Positions 8,014 to 16,766 of a stretch of 64,000 nucleotides of DNA are shown here, one piece after another. The position numbers and the translations under genes were made by a program. Positions within the stretch are counted from its first letter, which is position 1. The number at the start of each line of letters is the position of its first letter. The DNA comes from an uncultured Tenacibaculum sp. GTDB lineage: Bacteria > Bacteroidota > Bacteroidia > Flavobacteriales > Flavobacteriaceae. The notes below the pieces were generated by a model. That model ran no database searches, was not told the DNA's origin, and saw only the letters and a program-made list of their open reading frames with translations. Location of the stretch: positions 36,663 to 100,662 of the forward strand of contig CANMJA010000013.1 in NCBI GenBank assembly GCA_947498055.1, written 5' to 3'.

Positions 8014-10908
8014 TTATTTTTTAATAAACTTTAAAGGAGCATATTCTTTTATTTTTAGAAAATAAATCCCTTCATAAAGTGATTTAACGGTCAATTTAGT
8101 GGATGTAATTTTTCCTTTATCTACTTCCTTGCCTAAAATAGTATAAATGATATAGTCATCTCCTAAAAACTTAGAAGGAAGATTGATAAAATTAACAGTG
8201 GGGTTTGGATACACTTTAAAATTATTTTCTTCAATATCTTCAGTGCTTAATGTATTAATATTAAAAGCAATTACAGGAGATAAAATTATTTGAGAAGCTT
8301 TCCTATTATTAATAATTGTTTTTTTATTAGAAGCAGTTCTTGTAGTGGCTACTAAAATTGTCATTTCAGCTTGGTAGTTTCCAGATTCTGAGGGTTTAAA
8401 AGAGCTAGAAGTAGCACCAGTAACTCTTGTTTTGGTGTCCACATTAATCCACTGATATGAAGTGGCATTTTTATAGGTTACTTCTAATTGGTCGCTTACT
8501 TGGTTTATAGAGTTATCAATATCTACTTGGTTTAAAGTAACAGAGAGATTGGTAGAACAACCATTAGTATCTTGCACAGTTATAGTATAAGTACCAGAAG
8601 TTAAATCTAAAAATTCATTTGAGGATGTAAAATTATTTCCATCGATACTATACATATAAGGAGGAGTACCTCCAATAGTTTCAATAGATATTTTGCCACT
8701 TGGTTCATTACCAGAAGGAGTTACATCTACAGAAGAAATAGTAAGCACATCAGGTTGATCAATCGTTGTTATTATTGAATTAATACAAGCATTCGCATCT
8801 TGTACTTCAATAGTGTATGTGCCAGCAGCAAGGTTGGTAAATACATTATCATTCTGAAAATCACCACCATTTAAAGAATAAGAATAAGGAGGAGTTCCGT
8901 CAGTAGCAGTAATATTAATTTCCCCATCATTACTTCCATTACAAGTTATATTGCTAGTGATGGTTGTAGTAGCATTTAGAGAAAGAGATTCTTTAATGCT
9001 AATTCTTTCGGAATAAATACAGCCATTAGCATCTATGATTTGAACAGTATAAGTACCAACGGCAAGGTTGGGAAATGTATTTTCTGTTTGAAAATCATTT
9101 TGGTCTAAAGCATATAAGTAAGGAGGAGTTCCTCCGGTAGCAGTAACATTAATTCCTCCATCATTATTTCCATTACAAGTTACATCATAATTTATAATTT
9201 CGGCCTCTAAAAAAGGAGGTTCTACAATACTAATTTCATTTAAATAGGTACAGGCATTCGCATCTACGGTTTGAACAGTATAAGTACCAGGAGCAAGGTT
9301 GGTAAAAGTATTTTCTGTTTGAAAATTATTACCATTTAAAGAATAAGAATAAGGAGGAGTTCCACCAGTAGTAGTAATATTAATTTCCCCATCATTACTT
9401 GTACTACAAATTATATTGTTAGTAGTAGTTGTAGAATTTAAAGAAGTAGGTTCTACAATACTAACTTCATTTAAATATGTACAAGCATTCAGATCTTGTA
9501 CTTCAATAGTGTATGTGCCAGCAGCAAGGTTGGCAAATACATTATCATTTTGAGAATCACCACCATTTAAAGAATAAGAATAAGGAGGAATTCCTCCGGT
9601 AGCAATAATATTAATTTGTCCATCATTACTTCCATTACAAGTTATATTGTTCGTGTTAATTGTAGCATTTAGAGAAGGAGATTCTTTAATGTTAATACTT
9701 TCGAAAACAATACAACCATTCGCATCTACGGTTTGAACAGTATAATTACCAGCAGCAAGGTTGGTAAATGCGTTTTCTGTTTGAAAATCATTACCATTTA
9801 AAGAATAAGAATAAGGAGGAGTTCCTCTGGTAGCAGTAATATTAATTCCTCCATCATTATTTCCATTACAAGTTACATCATAACTTATAATTTCGGCCTC
9901 TAAAAAAGAAGGTTTTACAATACTAATTTCATTTAAATAAGTACAGGCATTCGCATCTACGGTTTGAACAGTATAAGTACCAGGAGCAAGGTTGGTAAAA
10001 GTATTTTCCGTTTGAAAATCATTACCATTTAAAGAATAAGAATAAGGAGGAGTTCCACCAGTAGTAGTAATATTAATTTCTCCATCATTACTTGTACTAC
10101 AAATTATATTGTTAGTAGTAGTTGTAGAATTTAAAGAATTAGGTTCTGAGATACTAACTTCATTTAAATATGTACAAGCATTCAGATCTTGTACTTCAAT
10201 AGTGTATGTGCCAGGAGCAAGGTTGGTAAAAGTATTTTCTGTTTGAAAATCACCGCCATTTAAAGAATAAGAATAAGGAGATGTTCCTCCTCTGGGATCA
10301 ATAATGTTAATTTGCCCGTCATTATTACCATTACAAGTTATATTATCCGTTTTAATTCTAGCATTTAAAATAGATTTTTTAATGTTAATTCTTTGGGAAT
10401 AAATACAACCATTCGCATCTACGGTTTGAACAGTATAAGTACCAGTAGCAAGGTTGGTAAATGTGTTTTCTGTTTGATAATTATTTAGATCTAAAGAATA
10501 AGAATAAGGAGGAGTTCCACCAGTAGCAGTAATATTAATTCCTCCATCATTAGTTCCTTCACAAGTTACATCATAATTTATAATTTCGACCTCTAAAAAA
10601 GAAGGTTCTTCAATAGTAAATTCAATAGAAGCGGTTTCATTAGTACTGTCGATAACCTGTATTGAATAAAAACCAGATGTTAATTCAGAGAAAATTGGAT
10701 TAGATCCACTAGATATTGTGACTCCAGAACCATTAATAAGATTGTAACTGTAAGGAGGAGTTCCTCCTGTAGAGGTAAATTGTACTTCCCCTTCTTGAAG
10801 GTTATAGCATGCAGGGTTGATTATATGATCAATTTCTATAGTTAACTCTTGAGAAAAAGAATTGAAAAAGAGTAATAAAAAGGTTGTTAAAAGTAGTTGT
10901 TTTTTCAT
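8014..10908 (-). CDS. SprB-repeat surface protein with T9SS type A sorting domain
   Basis: A 964-residue exported protein. A signal peptide (residues 1-19, ending FSQ) is followed by ten SprB-type beta-sandwich repeats of about 77 residues (about 23-795), each with a GGTPPYSYSLNG core and most with a Cys pair (C.G.NDG near the start, D.N.C near the end). Next come a short Ig-like segment (YKNATSYQWINVDTKTRV) and a C-terminal T9SS type A domain (FKVYPNPTVNFINLP ... GIYFLKI) from about residue 893. SprB repeats were named from the F. johnsoniae gliding adhesin; this protein is far smaller and may be a surface adhesin or matrix protein. The repeats follow a three-unit higher-order order (see the repeat entry). 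It ends at the bidirectional terminator at 7958-7994. Confidence 0.92.
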   Translation of the reverse strand: MKKQLLLTTFLLLFFNSFSQELTIEIDHIINPACYNLQEGEVQFTSTGGTPPYSYNLINGSGVTISSGSNPIFSELTSGFYSIQVIDSTNETASIEFTIEEPSFLEVEIINYDVTCEGTNDGGINITATGGTPPYSYSLDLNNYQTENTFTNLATGTYTVQTVDANGCIYSQRINIKKSILNARIKTDNITCNGNNDGQINIIDPRGGTSPYSYSLNGGDFQTENTFTNLAPGTYTIEVQDLNACTYLNEVSISEPNSLNSTTTTNNIICSTSNDGEINITTTGGTPPYSYSLNGNDFQTENTFTNLAPGTYTVQTVDANACTYLNEISIVKPSFLEAEIISYDVTCNGNNDGGINITATRGTPPYSYSLNGNDFQTENAFTNLAAGNYTVQTVDANGCIVFESINIKESPSLNATINTNNITCNGSNDGQINIIATGGIPPYSYSLNGGDSQNDNVFANLAAGTYTIEVQDLNACTYLNEVSIVEPTSLNSTTTTNNIICSTSNDGEINITTTGGTPPYSYSLNGNNFQTENTFTNLAPGTYTVQTVDANACTYLNEISIVEPPFLEAEIINYDVTCNGNNDGGINVTATGGTPPYLYALDQNDFQTENTFPNLAVGTYTVQIIDANGCIYSERISIKESLSLNATTTITSNITCNGSNDGEINITATDGTPPYSYSLNGGDFQNDNVFTNLAAGTYTIEVQDANACINSIITTIDQPDVLTISSVDVTPSGNEPSGKISIETIGGTPPYMYSIDGNNFTSSNEFLDLTSGTYTITVQDTNGCSTNLSVTLNQVDIDNSINQVSDQLEVTYKNATSYQWINVDTKTRVTGATSSSFKPSESGNYQAEMTILVATTRTASNKKTIINNRKASQIILSPVIAFNINTLSTEDIEENNFKVYPNPTVNFINLPSKFLGDDYIIYTILGKEVDKGKITSTKLTVKSLYEGIYFLKIKEYAPLKFIKK
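8524..10842 (-). repeat. SprB repeat array with 693-bp three-unit super-period
   Basis: Ten tandem repeats of about 231 bp (77 codons). Repeats 2-9 fall into three types in the order C-A-B-C-A-B-C-A: A has DGQINI/DGEINI with IEVQD, B has NNIICSTSNDGEINITTTGG, C has YDVTCNGNNDGGIN. B repeats have NNIIC at residues 266-270 and 497-501, exactly 231 residues apart. At DNA level the TTCCACCAGTAGTAGTAATA block recurs at 9360 and 10053, exactly 693 bp apart. This points to duplication of a three-repeat cassette. Confidence 0.85.
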
Positions 10909-10962
10909 TTTTTGGAAATTAAATTTAAAGCTAAATTACTTGTTTTTTAAAGATTTTTGCTT

Positions 10963-10976
10963 CCCTGAATTCAGGG
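10963..10976. promoter_or_regulatory. 14-bp perfect palindrome upstream of the SprB-repeat gene
   Basis: CCCTGAATTCAGGG is a perfect palindrome, 55 bp before the start of the minus-strand gene and more GC-rich than its surroundings. It could be a regulator binding site. The remaining 290-bp gap (10909-11198) shows nothing else I can support. Confidence 0.35.
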
Positions 10977-11198
10977 TAAAACCTACCTTTATTTTAAAGA
11001 AAATAAGTAATAATGATACAACGTGATTTTTAAATAATATTGTGTAGTTGGTTGAAAATAAATTGTATAAACAAATCTTCAATGCGTTTTTTGTGTAAAT
11101 ATCACTTAATTAGTAAGAGTGCTAAATTTAAATTATATTCTTCCTTGAACCAGTAGAGGTAGTAATGTGAAAGAATTTTAGTACAATTAATTGAAAAA

Positions 11199-11672
11199 CT
11201 ATAAAAATCTATTATACCAACTTTCGGTAATAGGAACTTCCCAAAAGTTTTCTAAATCATACTTTGTTTGAATTAAATTATCAAAAACAATCGTTTTGTC
11301 ATTTACAGATTTGTTTTTAAGTAATTTTTTAAATTCTTTTATTTCCTTATATTGAATGTGTTCGCCTTGTTTAAAACAAACATTCATCTTATCTAGTAAT
11401 TCAACCTCGTATTCTTGCTGTAATTGTAAAATAAAAACAACTTGTTTGTCTATATCTTTACTAGTTACTTCAGAAGTGCTTTCAGTAGAAAAAATGATAA
11501 ATCGATTGTATAGTAGTTGGTAGGAAGCAATAAAATCATCATCATTATTCCAGTCTTTTATAAAATTTTCTATTTTAGTTTTTAAACCTTCTATTTCTTG
11601 CGGATAAAATTTTCTATTACATGGATAAATCCATATTCTAGCTTCTTCCGATAATATTTTAAAATCTACCAT
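11199..11672 (-). CDS. Conserved flavobacterial protein (often labelled ABC transporter ATPase)
   Basis: A 157-residue cytosolic protein. Close homologues in Flavobacteriaceae start with a similar sequence (VDF..L...AR.WIY..NR.F...EI) and are commonly labelled ABC transporter ATPase, but no Walker A, Walker B or signature motif is visible here, so that label is not supported. The start at 11672 (MVDFKILSEEARIWIYP) is chosen over the in-frame ATG at 11702 because the latter lies inside the terminator hairpin of the upstream gene. A TATCTTTG box (11678-11685, minus strand) ends 5 nt before the chosen start. Function unknown. Confidence 0.75.
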   Translation of the reverse strand: MVDFKILSEEARIWIYPCNRKFYPQEIEGLKTKIENFIKDWNNDDDFIASYQLLYNRFIIFSTESTSEVTSKDIDKQVVFILQLQQEYEVELLDKMNVCFKQGEHIQYKEIKEFKKLLKNKSVNDKTIVFDNLIQTKYDLENFWEVPITESWYNRFL

Positions 11673-11694
11673 TGTAGCAAAGATATAGAAAAGA

Positions 11695-11726
11695 AAAACC
11701 ATTTATCTTTTCTGATAAATGGTTTT
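11695..11726 (-). terminator. Terminator of the thioredoxin-like gene
   Basis: A perfect 13-bp stem (11695-11707 with 11714-11726) with a 6-nt loop, followed on the minus strand by a T-rich tract. It lies 22 bp after the stop of the gene that ends at 11749. Confidence 0.85.
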
Positions 11727-11748
11727 AATAAAAAGGGGTATATATAAA

Positions 11749-12342
11749 CTATTGCTTTAGTAATGAAATAAAGTCTTCTTGAACATTTTGCCCCTTATTT
11801 TTATTGTACCATACTTGTAATTCTTCTTTTATTTTAGCATCTACTACTCCGTTTTCTTCTTTATAATCAGAAATCATTTTGGTAGCTATAGAAGGTCGAG
11901 GACCCCAAGAAAATAGAACATTTTGATCTTCATCTAAAGCAATTAATTTCGGTATAGATCTTCCTCCATTTGTTAAAAATTGATCCATTAACTCTAAATT
12001 ATCATCTCTTAAAGCTACTTTTAACTCTATATTGGGGTTTTCTTCAGCTAATTTATTAATTACAGGTATGTTGTGAGCAGCATCTCCACACCATCCTTCA
12101 GTAAGTACTAGCCATGTTTGCGTTTTGTTTATCTCTTTTAAATCTTTTAAAGTAGTATCGGTCAGTTTAGATGTTTTATCTAAACGTTTCATTCTCCTGT
12201 CGTTTAAAAAGCTATATTTATATAGTGCTTCTGATTGATTTGCTCCTGTAGACTTATTTTCAGTAAGTAAACTAGAAACAAGACCTCTATATTCAGAATA
12301 AGAAATTGCTTTTTGTAAACTTTGTTCTATTACTTTTTTCAT
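11749..12342 (-). CDS. Thioredoxin family protein with single-Cys WCGDA motif
   Basis: A 197-residue cytosolic protein with a thioredoxin fold: LVLTEGWCGDAAHNIPVINKLAE, then ELKVALRDDN, then the cis-Pro region GGRSIPKLIALDEDQNVLFSWGP. The active-site CXXC is replaced by C-G-D-A, so the resolving Cys is missing and a classical dithiol reductase reaction is unlikely. Such proteins occur widely in Bacteroidetes; their role is not known to me. The start at 12342 (MKKVIEQ) is preferred; another ATG at 12360 would add six residues. It may be co-transcribed with the threonine dehydrogenase gene 64 bp upstream. Confidence 0.85.
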   Translation of the reverse strand: MKKVIEQSLQKAISYSEYRGLVSSLLTENKSTGANQSEALYKYSFLNDRRMKRLDKTSKLTDTTLKDLKEINKTQTWLVLTEGWCGDAAHNIPVINKLAEENPNIELKVALRDDNLELMDQFLTNGGRSIPKLIALDEDQNVLFSWGPRPSIATKMISDYKEENGVVDAKIKEELQVWYNKNKGQNVQEDFISLLKQ

Positions 12343-12406
12343 GTTTTTAACTTTTACCATTTTTAAGACGAAAAAAAATGAATATACTTACACTATTTAT
12401 AAAACT

Positions 12407-13354
12407 CTAATTTTTAGAAAATATATTCTTTAACATTTCTTTGGTCATTAATTCTAAATTAAATTGGTGTTTCCAATTCCAATCTTTTCTTGCATCAGAA
12501 TCATCAATAATTTGTGGCCAACTATCGGCTATTTTTTGACGAAAGTCAGCATTATAACTAATAGAAAAATTGGGAATGTGCTTTTTAATTTCTTCAGCAA
12601 TTTCAGATGGAGTAAAACTCATTGCAGCTAAATTATATGCTGTTCTGGTTTTAATACTATCACTTTCTGCTTGCATTAATTGTATTGTAGCATTAATAGC
12701 ATCTTCCATGTACATCATTGGTAATCGAGTGTCTTCATTTAAAAAACATTCATATTTACCTTCTTCTTGTGCTTTAAAATAGATATCTACAGCATAGTCA
12801 GTGGTACCTCCTCCGGGTCTAGTTTTCCAACTAATAATTCCAGGGTAACGAATACTACGTACATCTACTCCAAATTTTTCATGATAATAATTACACCAAT
12901 GTTCGCCCGATATTTTACTAATTCCATATACAGTAGATGGTTCCATAATGGTTTTTTGAGGTGTATTTATTTTAGGGGATGTTGTTCCGAATACAGCAAT
13001 AGAACTAGGCCAGTAAACTTTTTTAATATATTTTTCTTTTGCTAAATCTAAAACAATTAAAAGCGAAGACATGTTTAAATCCCAAGCTTTTTGAGGCAGT
13101 TTTTCGGCAGTAGCAGAAAGCATAGCAGCCATTAAATATACTTGTGTAACATTATATTTTTGTATAGCTTCAAGAATTTGAATTCTGTTTTTAGCATCAA
13201 TAATTTCGAAAGGACCAGCTTCATTAAACTCTTTAGATCCTTCTCTTATATCAGAAGCTATTACATTTTCTTTACCGTATATTTCACGTAGTTTTTGTGT
13301 AAGTTCTGTACCTATTTGACCACAGGCTCCAAGAATTAAAATGGTTTCACTCAT
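12407..13354 (-). CDS. tdh: L-threonine 3-dehydrogenase, SDR type
   Basis: NAD-dependent enzyme oxidising L-threonine to 2-amino-3-ketobutyrate, the first step of threonine conversion to glycine and acetyl-CoA. The 315 residues match the UDP-galactose-epimerase-like threonine dehydrogenases first described from Flavobacterium frigidimaris: NAD-binding ILGACGQIGTELTQKLR, then ASDIR, WPSSIAVFG, the catalytic YGISK (Tyr and Lys), YPGIISW, PGGGTTDYAVDI and SFTPSEIAEEIKKHIP. Not related to zinc-dependent E. coli Tdh. ATG at 13354 is chosen; another in-frame ATG at 13360 adds two residues. It is driven by a clear promoter at 13382-13409. The partner ligase (kbl) is not in the window. Confidence 0.9.
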   Translation of the reverse strand: MSETILILGACGQIGTELTQKLREIYGKENVIASDIREGSKEFNEAGPFEIIDAKNRIQILEAIQKYNVTQVYLMAAMLSATAEKLPQKAWDLNMSSLLIVLDLAKEKYIKKVYWPSSIAVFGTTSPKINTPQKTIMEPSTVYGISKISGEHWCNYYHEKFGVDVRSIRYPGIISWKTRPGGGTTDYAVDIYFKAQEEGKYECFLNEDTRLPMMYMEDAINATIQLMQAESDSIKTRTAYNLAAMSFTPSEIAEEIKKHIPNFSISYNADFRQKIADSWPQIIDDSDARKDWNWKHQFNLELMTKEMLKNIFSKN

Positions 13355-13381
13355 TTTCAAGTATGTATTTTATAAGGTGTA

Positions 13382-13409
13382 CAAAGTTAATAAATTTAGA
13401 AATTCGCAA
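13382..13409 (-). promoter_or_regulatory. Promoter of the threonine dehydrogenase gene
   Basis: On the minus strand, TTG (13409-13407) is followed after 17 bp by TAACTTTG (13389-13382), matching the flavobacterial -33/-7 consensus. The -7 box lies 27 bp before the start codon. Confidence 0.6.
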
Positions 13410-13526
13410 AATTTATTTGTTCTTTTTTAACTTTTAATAAAAAAACACAACTAAGTGTTGATTTTCAGGCTTTAACTTTTTCTTTTTAAAAGACAATGAA
13501 TAAAAAATGTATTTTAGCCAAGTTAA

Positions 13527-14114
13527 ATGTATCTTATAATGCTAAAATTAATTCTCTTTATTGTGGTAGTTTCTATTAGCTTTTTTGCTTGTAGTAAAGA
13601 GGTTAAAACAAAAGAAGAACAAAAAAAAACTATTTCTAAGATGAGTTTGATAATAGACCATAAGAAATCGGTTGAAGTTTCTACATTGGCTAAAAAAGAA
13701 ATAGAAAGCTGGAATGAATATAATGATTTAAAAGATTTTTTATCGAGGTTTCATAAGATTTCACCTACAGAAGCTTTAAATGTGGCTATTGAACTAAAAG
13801 ATTTAACAAAAACGATGAGAGATAGTTTAAAGATTAAAGATTTAAAGGTAAATGCATTGAAAGCTAGAATTAATGTTTTTCAAAATGAAGTTTTACGTTT
13901 GGTAGATATGACATTAATACCAGCAATAAAGGATTACGAAGTAAACAATCAAATAGACAAAGTACTTTTAGTTTTTAGTAGTCTTAATGAAAAGATAAAC
14001 ACGATATACAGCAAAAAAGAATTTGACAAAGAGGTAGATTTAGAAAACTTTTTTGAACTGGAAAAAGACGATGAAACATCAAAAAATAAGTTTAAGAATT
14101 TGAAACAACAATGA
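13527..14114 (+). CDS. Hypothetical lipoprotein, helical
   Basis: A protein of 195 residues (191 if the ATG at 13539 is used). The N-terminus carries a lipoprotein signal peptide with lipobox FFAC (MLKLILFIVVVSISFFACSKE). The mature part is charged and predicted helical (Lys/Glu/Leu-rich, for example ALKARINVFQNEVLRLVD), with no recognisable domain. It probably sits in the periplasm attached to a membrane. It stands alone between divergent tdh and the convergent S41 peptidase gene, 9 bp from the latter's end. Function unknown. Confidence 0.7.
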   Translation: MYLIMLKLILFIVVVSISFFACSKEVKTKEEQKKTISKMSLIIDHKKSVEVSTLAKKEIESWNEYNDLKDFLSRFHKISPTEALNVAIELKDLTKTMRDSLKIKDLKVNALKARINVFQNEVLRLVDMTLIPAIKDYEVNNQIDKVLLVFSSLNEKINTIYSKKEFDKEVDLENFFELEKDDETSKNKFKNLKQQ

Positions 14115-14123
14115 AAATTTAGT

Positions 14124-15707
14124 TTACTTATTTTCTAACTCCAAAACCTTCAAAATCATTTTATCATCTATGTGATTTAACTTGTATAAGCCTTTATCAT
14201 TAAAAAGCTCTCTTGCAATGGCTGTTTTTAAAAGTTTTCGTAATTGTTGTTTGGTTCTTGTAGAGGTTTTAAAATCTTTAATTTTTAATAGAAACTGATT
14301 AGAAATACTGTTGTTTACATCAAAGTTAGATACGAAAGTATCTAAAGATAAATCAGTTAATTTTTTCCTGTTATTATCTACATATTTAAAAGCAAAATCA
14401 TTTAAATGTGCAAAATAATAAGGAGAAATATATTGAGAAGTATCTACAGCAACAAAAACATCTGGAATAATACCACCACCACCATAAACTGTTTTTCCTT
14501 TTGGGGTAGTAAATTTTAAACTATCTATTGTTTTAATACTGTCTTTGTTAAAAAGTTCACCATTGCGATAACGATTTTCTACTTCGCTATTATATCCACC
14601 ACTTCTAGGTTGGTTGGTTTTTTCTGTAGTAGTTGTTGAATTTTTATATGGTTTTTGTATAGAACGACCAGTTGGTGTATAATAACGAGCAGTAGTTAAA
14701 CGAACAGCAGAACCATCTCCTAAATCCATTTCTTCTTGCACTAATCCTTTTCCAAACGATCGTCGTCCAATAATAATACCTTTATCGTTGTCTTGTAAAG
14801 CCCCAGCTACAATTTCAGAAGCAGAAGCAGAGTTTTCATCAATTAAGACATATAGGCTACCGTTTTCAAAATCTCCTTTTTCAGTAGCAAAGTATTCATG
14901 AGTTTCTCCTCCATTGTTTTTGGTAAAAACAATAAGTTTATCGTCTTCTAAAAATTCATCCACAATTTTATTAGCAATATGTATAAAGCCACCACCATTA
15001 CCACGAAGGTCTAACACTAAATCGGTCATTCCTTTAGCTAATAAATGGTGTAAAGAGGTTTTAAATTCGCGGTAGGTATTTTGTGCAAAACGATCTAGTT
15101 TTAAATAACCAATACTATCGTTTAGCATGTAGGCAACGTCTACACTTTTAATATTTACTTTTCCTCTTTTTACAGCAACAGAAAATAAACTATCGTTAGA
15201 TTTTCTATAGATTTGTAGTTTAATTTCAGTATTAGGTTTTCCTTTTAACGCTTTTAATATTTGACTATTCTTTAATTTTTTTCCGTATAAAGTATCTGTA
15301 TTGGCAATTAAAATTCGATCACCTGCCTTTATTCCTTTTTTTATACTCGGACCTCCTTTGATAGGATGTACTACAGTAATAGAATCTTCTATCATTCTAA
15401 ATTGAACTCCAATACCTACAAAATTTCCTTGCATACTTTCTGTTACGGCTTGTAAATTTTCTTTAGGAATATAAACAGAATGAGGATCTAGTTTAGTTAA
15501 CATCTCTGCAATGGCACCATCTAAAAGTTGATCTGTATTTACATCGTCTACATAATCTTTTTGAATAAAGTTAATTAAACGTTTTATCTTTTGCTCATTA
15601 ACAGAACTCTTATCTAAAAGACTAGTATTACCGCTAAAAAAAGCGCCAATAACAACGCCAAAAGCAACAGCTATTGCAAAATATATAGGTAAATTATTTT
15701 TGTTCAT
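14124..15707 (-). CDS. S41 family C-terminal processing peptidase
   Basis: A periplasmic serine protease that trims or degrades envelope proteins from their C-termini. The 527 residues contain an N-terminal signal anchor (about 7-25), a helical region, a PDZ domain (about 95-180, IGVQF...GGPSIKKGIKAGDRIL), the S41 core with DLRGNGGGF, the catalytic Ser in ENSASASEIVAGAL (near residue 297) and the Lys in RRSFGKGLVQ (near residue 322), then a C-terminal extension. The Ser-Lys dyad is intact. Its start overlaps the dCMP deaminase gene by 14 bp, so the two are co-translated on one message. Confidence 0.92.
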   Translation of the reverse strand: MNKNNLPIYFAIAVAFGVVIGAFFSGNTSLLDKSSVNEQKIKRLINFIQKDYVDDVNTDQLLDGAIAEMLTKLDPHSVYIPKENLQAVTESMQGNFVGIGVQFRMIEDSITVVHPIKGGPSIKKGIKAGDRILIANTDTLYGKKLKNSQILKALKGKPNTEIKLQIYRKSNDSLFSVAVKRGKVNIKSVDVAYMLNDSIGYLKLDRFAQNTYREFKTSLHHLLAKGMTDLVLDLRGNGGGFIHIANKIVDEFLEDDKLIVFTKNNGGETHEYFATEKGDFENGSLYVLIDENSASASEIVAGALQDNDKGIIIGRRSFGKGLVQEEMDLGDGSAVRLTTARYYTPTGRSIQKPYKNSTTTTEKTNQPRSGGYNSEVENRYRNGELFNKDSIKTIDSLKFTTPKGKTVYGGGGIIPDVFVAVDTSQYISPYYFAHLNDFAFKYVDNNRKKLTDLSLDTFVSNFDVNNSISNQFLLKIKDFKTSTRTKQQLRKLLKTAIARELFNDKGLYKLNHIDDKMILKVLELENK

Positions 15708-16128
15708 CTGGTAAGTAAATCAATTCAACTCCTGCTTTTTCTAAAAATTCTAATCCCGAAACATCTTTATATCTATTAGAGTACACCACTCTTTTAATAC
15801 CAGATTGGTGAATTAACTTACTACATTGCTGGCAAGGTGATAATGTAATGTATAACGTAGCTCCTTTACAAGACTGTGTAGAACCAGCAACTTTTAAAAT
15901 GGCATTAGCTTCAGCATGTAATACATACCATTTTGTGTAGCCTTCGTCATCTTCACATGTATTTTCAAAATTAGTAGGAGTTCCATTATATCCGTCAGAA
16001 ATAATCATTCTATCTTTTACAATAATAGCACCAACCTGTTTGCGTTTGCAGTGTGATAATTTCGCCCATTCTTGCGCCATTTTTAAGTAAGCTCGAGCGT
16101 ATTTAGATTCCTTGTTTGTTAGCGTCAT
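15694..16128 (-). CDS. Deoxycytidylate (dCMP) deaminase family protein
   Basis: Zinc enzyme making dUMP from dCMP for thymidylate synthesis. The 144 residues show the cytidine/deoxycytidylate deaminase signature: HAEANAIL (zinc His and catalytic Glu) and SPCQQCSKLI (zinc Cys pair). SHCKRKQVGAIIVKD and GYNGTP mark the dCMP rather than the cytidine or tRNA-adenosine branch. It lies between the HupE/UreJ gene (48 bp upstream) and the S41 peptidase gene (14-bp overlap). Confidence 0.9.
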   Translation of the reverse strand: MTLTNKESKYARAYLKMAQEWAKLSHCKRKQVGAIIVKDRMIISDGYNGTPTNFENTCEDDEGYTKWYVLHAEANAILKVAGSTQSCKGATLYITLSPCQQCSKLIHQSGIKRVVYSNRYKDVSGLEFLEKAGVELIYLPDEQK

Positions 16129-16176
16129 ATAGTTAAGCGAAAATAATTAGAAATTAATGGATAAGAAGTTAATAAT

Positions 16177-16758
16177 TTACCAAAAAGCACGATCGATCAT
16201 CATTTGTAACGCAAAACCAATAACAATAGAGGAGGCTATTAGTATCCAGTCTCTACGATTCACTCCTAAAATACCTTGTAATAAACCGCCGATTAATAAA
16301 ATAAGGAAAACAATAATAACCTGAGCAACTTCAACACCTAAAGCGAATTCTAAAAGCGGAACAAATTTATCTTCATTTCTGCCAACTAACATTTTTAAAT
16401 AATTAGAAAACCCTAAACCATGAACCAATCCAAAAAATAAAGCAAAGAATAAATTTTGATTCTCTTTACCAACAGAAGCTTTTTTTGCAGTTAATACATT
16501 CATTAATCCTGTTACAAAAATGGTAAAGGGAATTAAAAACTCAATTAAATCTGTTCTAATATTTAAATACCCATAAGTAGAAAGAATTAAGGTAAGAGAA
16601 TGTCCGATTGTAAATAAGGTAATCAGCCATAAAACTTTTTTCCATTGTTTAAATTGGTATACTACCGCTAAAACAATTAAAAATAAGATATGATCATAAG
16701 CTCTAATGTCTAATACATGAAAAAGTCCTTCCTGAAAGTATATAATAAAATCGTTCAT
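16177..16758 (-). CDS. HupE/UreJ family membrane protein
   Basis: An integral membrane protein of 193 residues with about six or seven hydrophobic segments. It keeps the family's His-rich positions: IRAYDHILFLIVL near the N-terminus, TIGHSLTLILS, and FGLVHGLGFSNYL in the middle. HupE/UreJ members are nickel or cobalt permeases near hydrogenase and urease genes, but this Bacteroidetes branch (HupE/UreJ_2) is usually found with neither, and neither is nearby here. It lies 8 bp after the Lrp/AsnC regulator gene, so the two are likely one transcript and the regulator may control it. Metal transport is inferred from the family. Confidence 0.85.
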   Translation of the reverse strand: MNDFIIYFQEGLFHVLDIRAYDHILFLIVLAVVYQFKQWKKVLWLITLFTIGHSLTLILSTYGYLNIRTDLIEFLIPFTIFVTGLMNVLTAKKASVGKENQNLFFALFFGLVHGLGFSNYLKMLVGRNEDKFVPLLEFALGVEVAQVIIVFLILLIGGLLQGILGVNRRDWILIASSIVIGFALQMMIDRAFW

Positions 16759-16766
16759 AAAAGAGA

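Noticed and set aside
12570..13045. Plus-strand frames of 70 and 92 codons
   Set aside because: They lie antisense to the threonine dehydrogenase gene, which has complete motifs.
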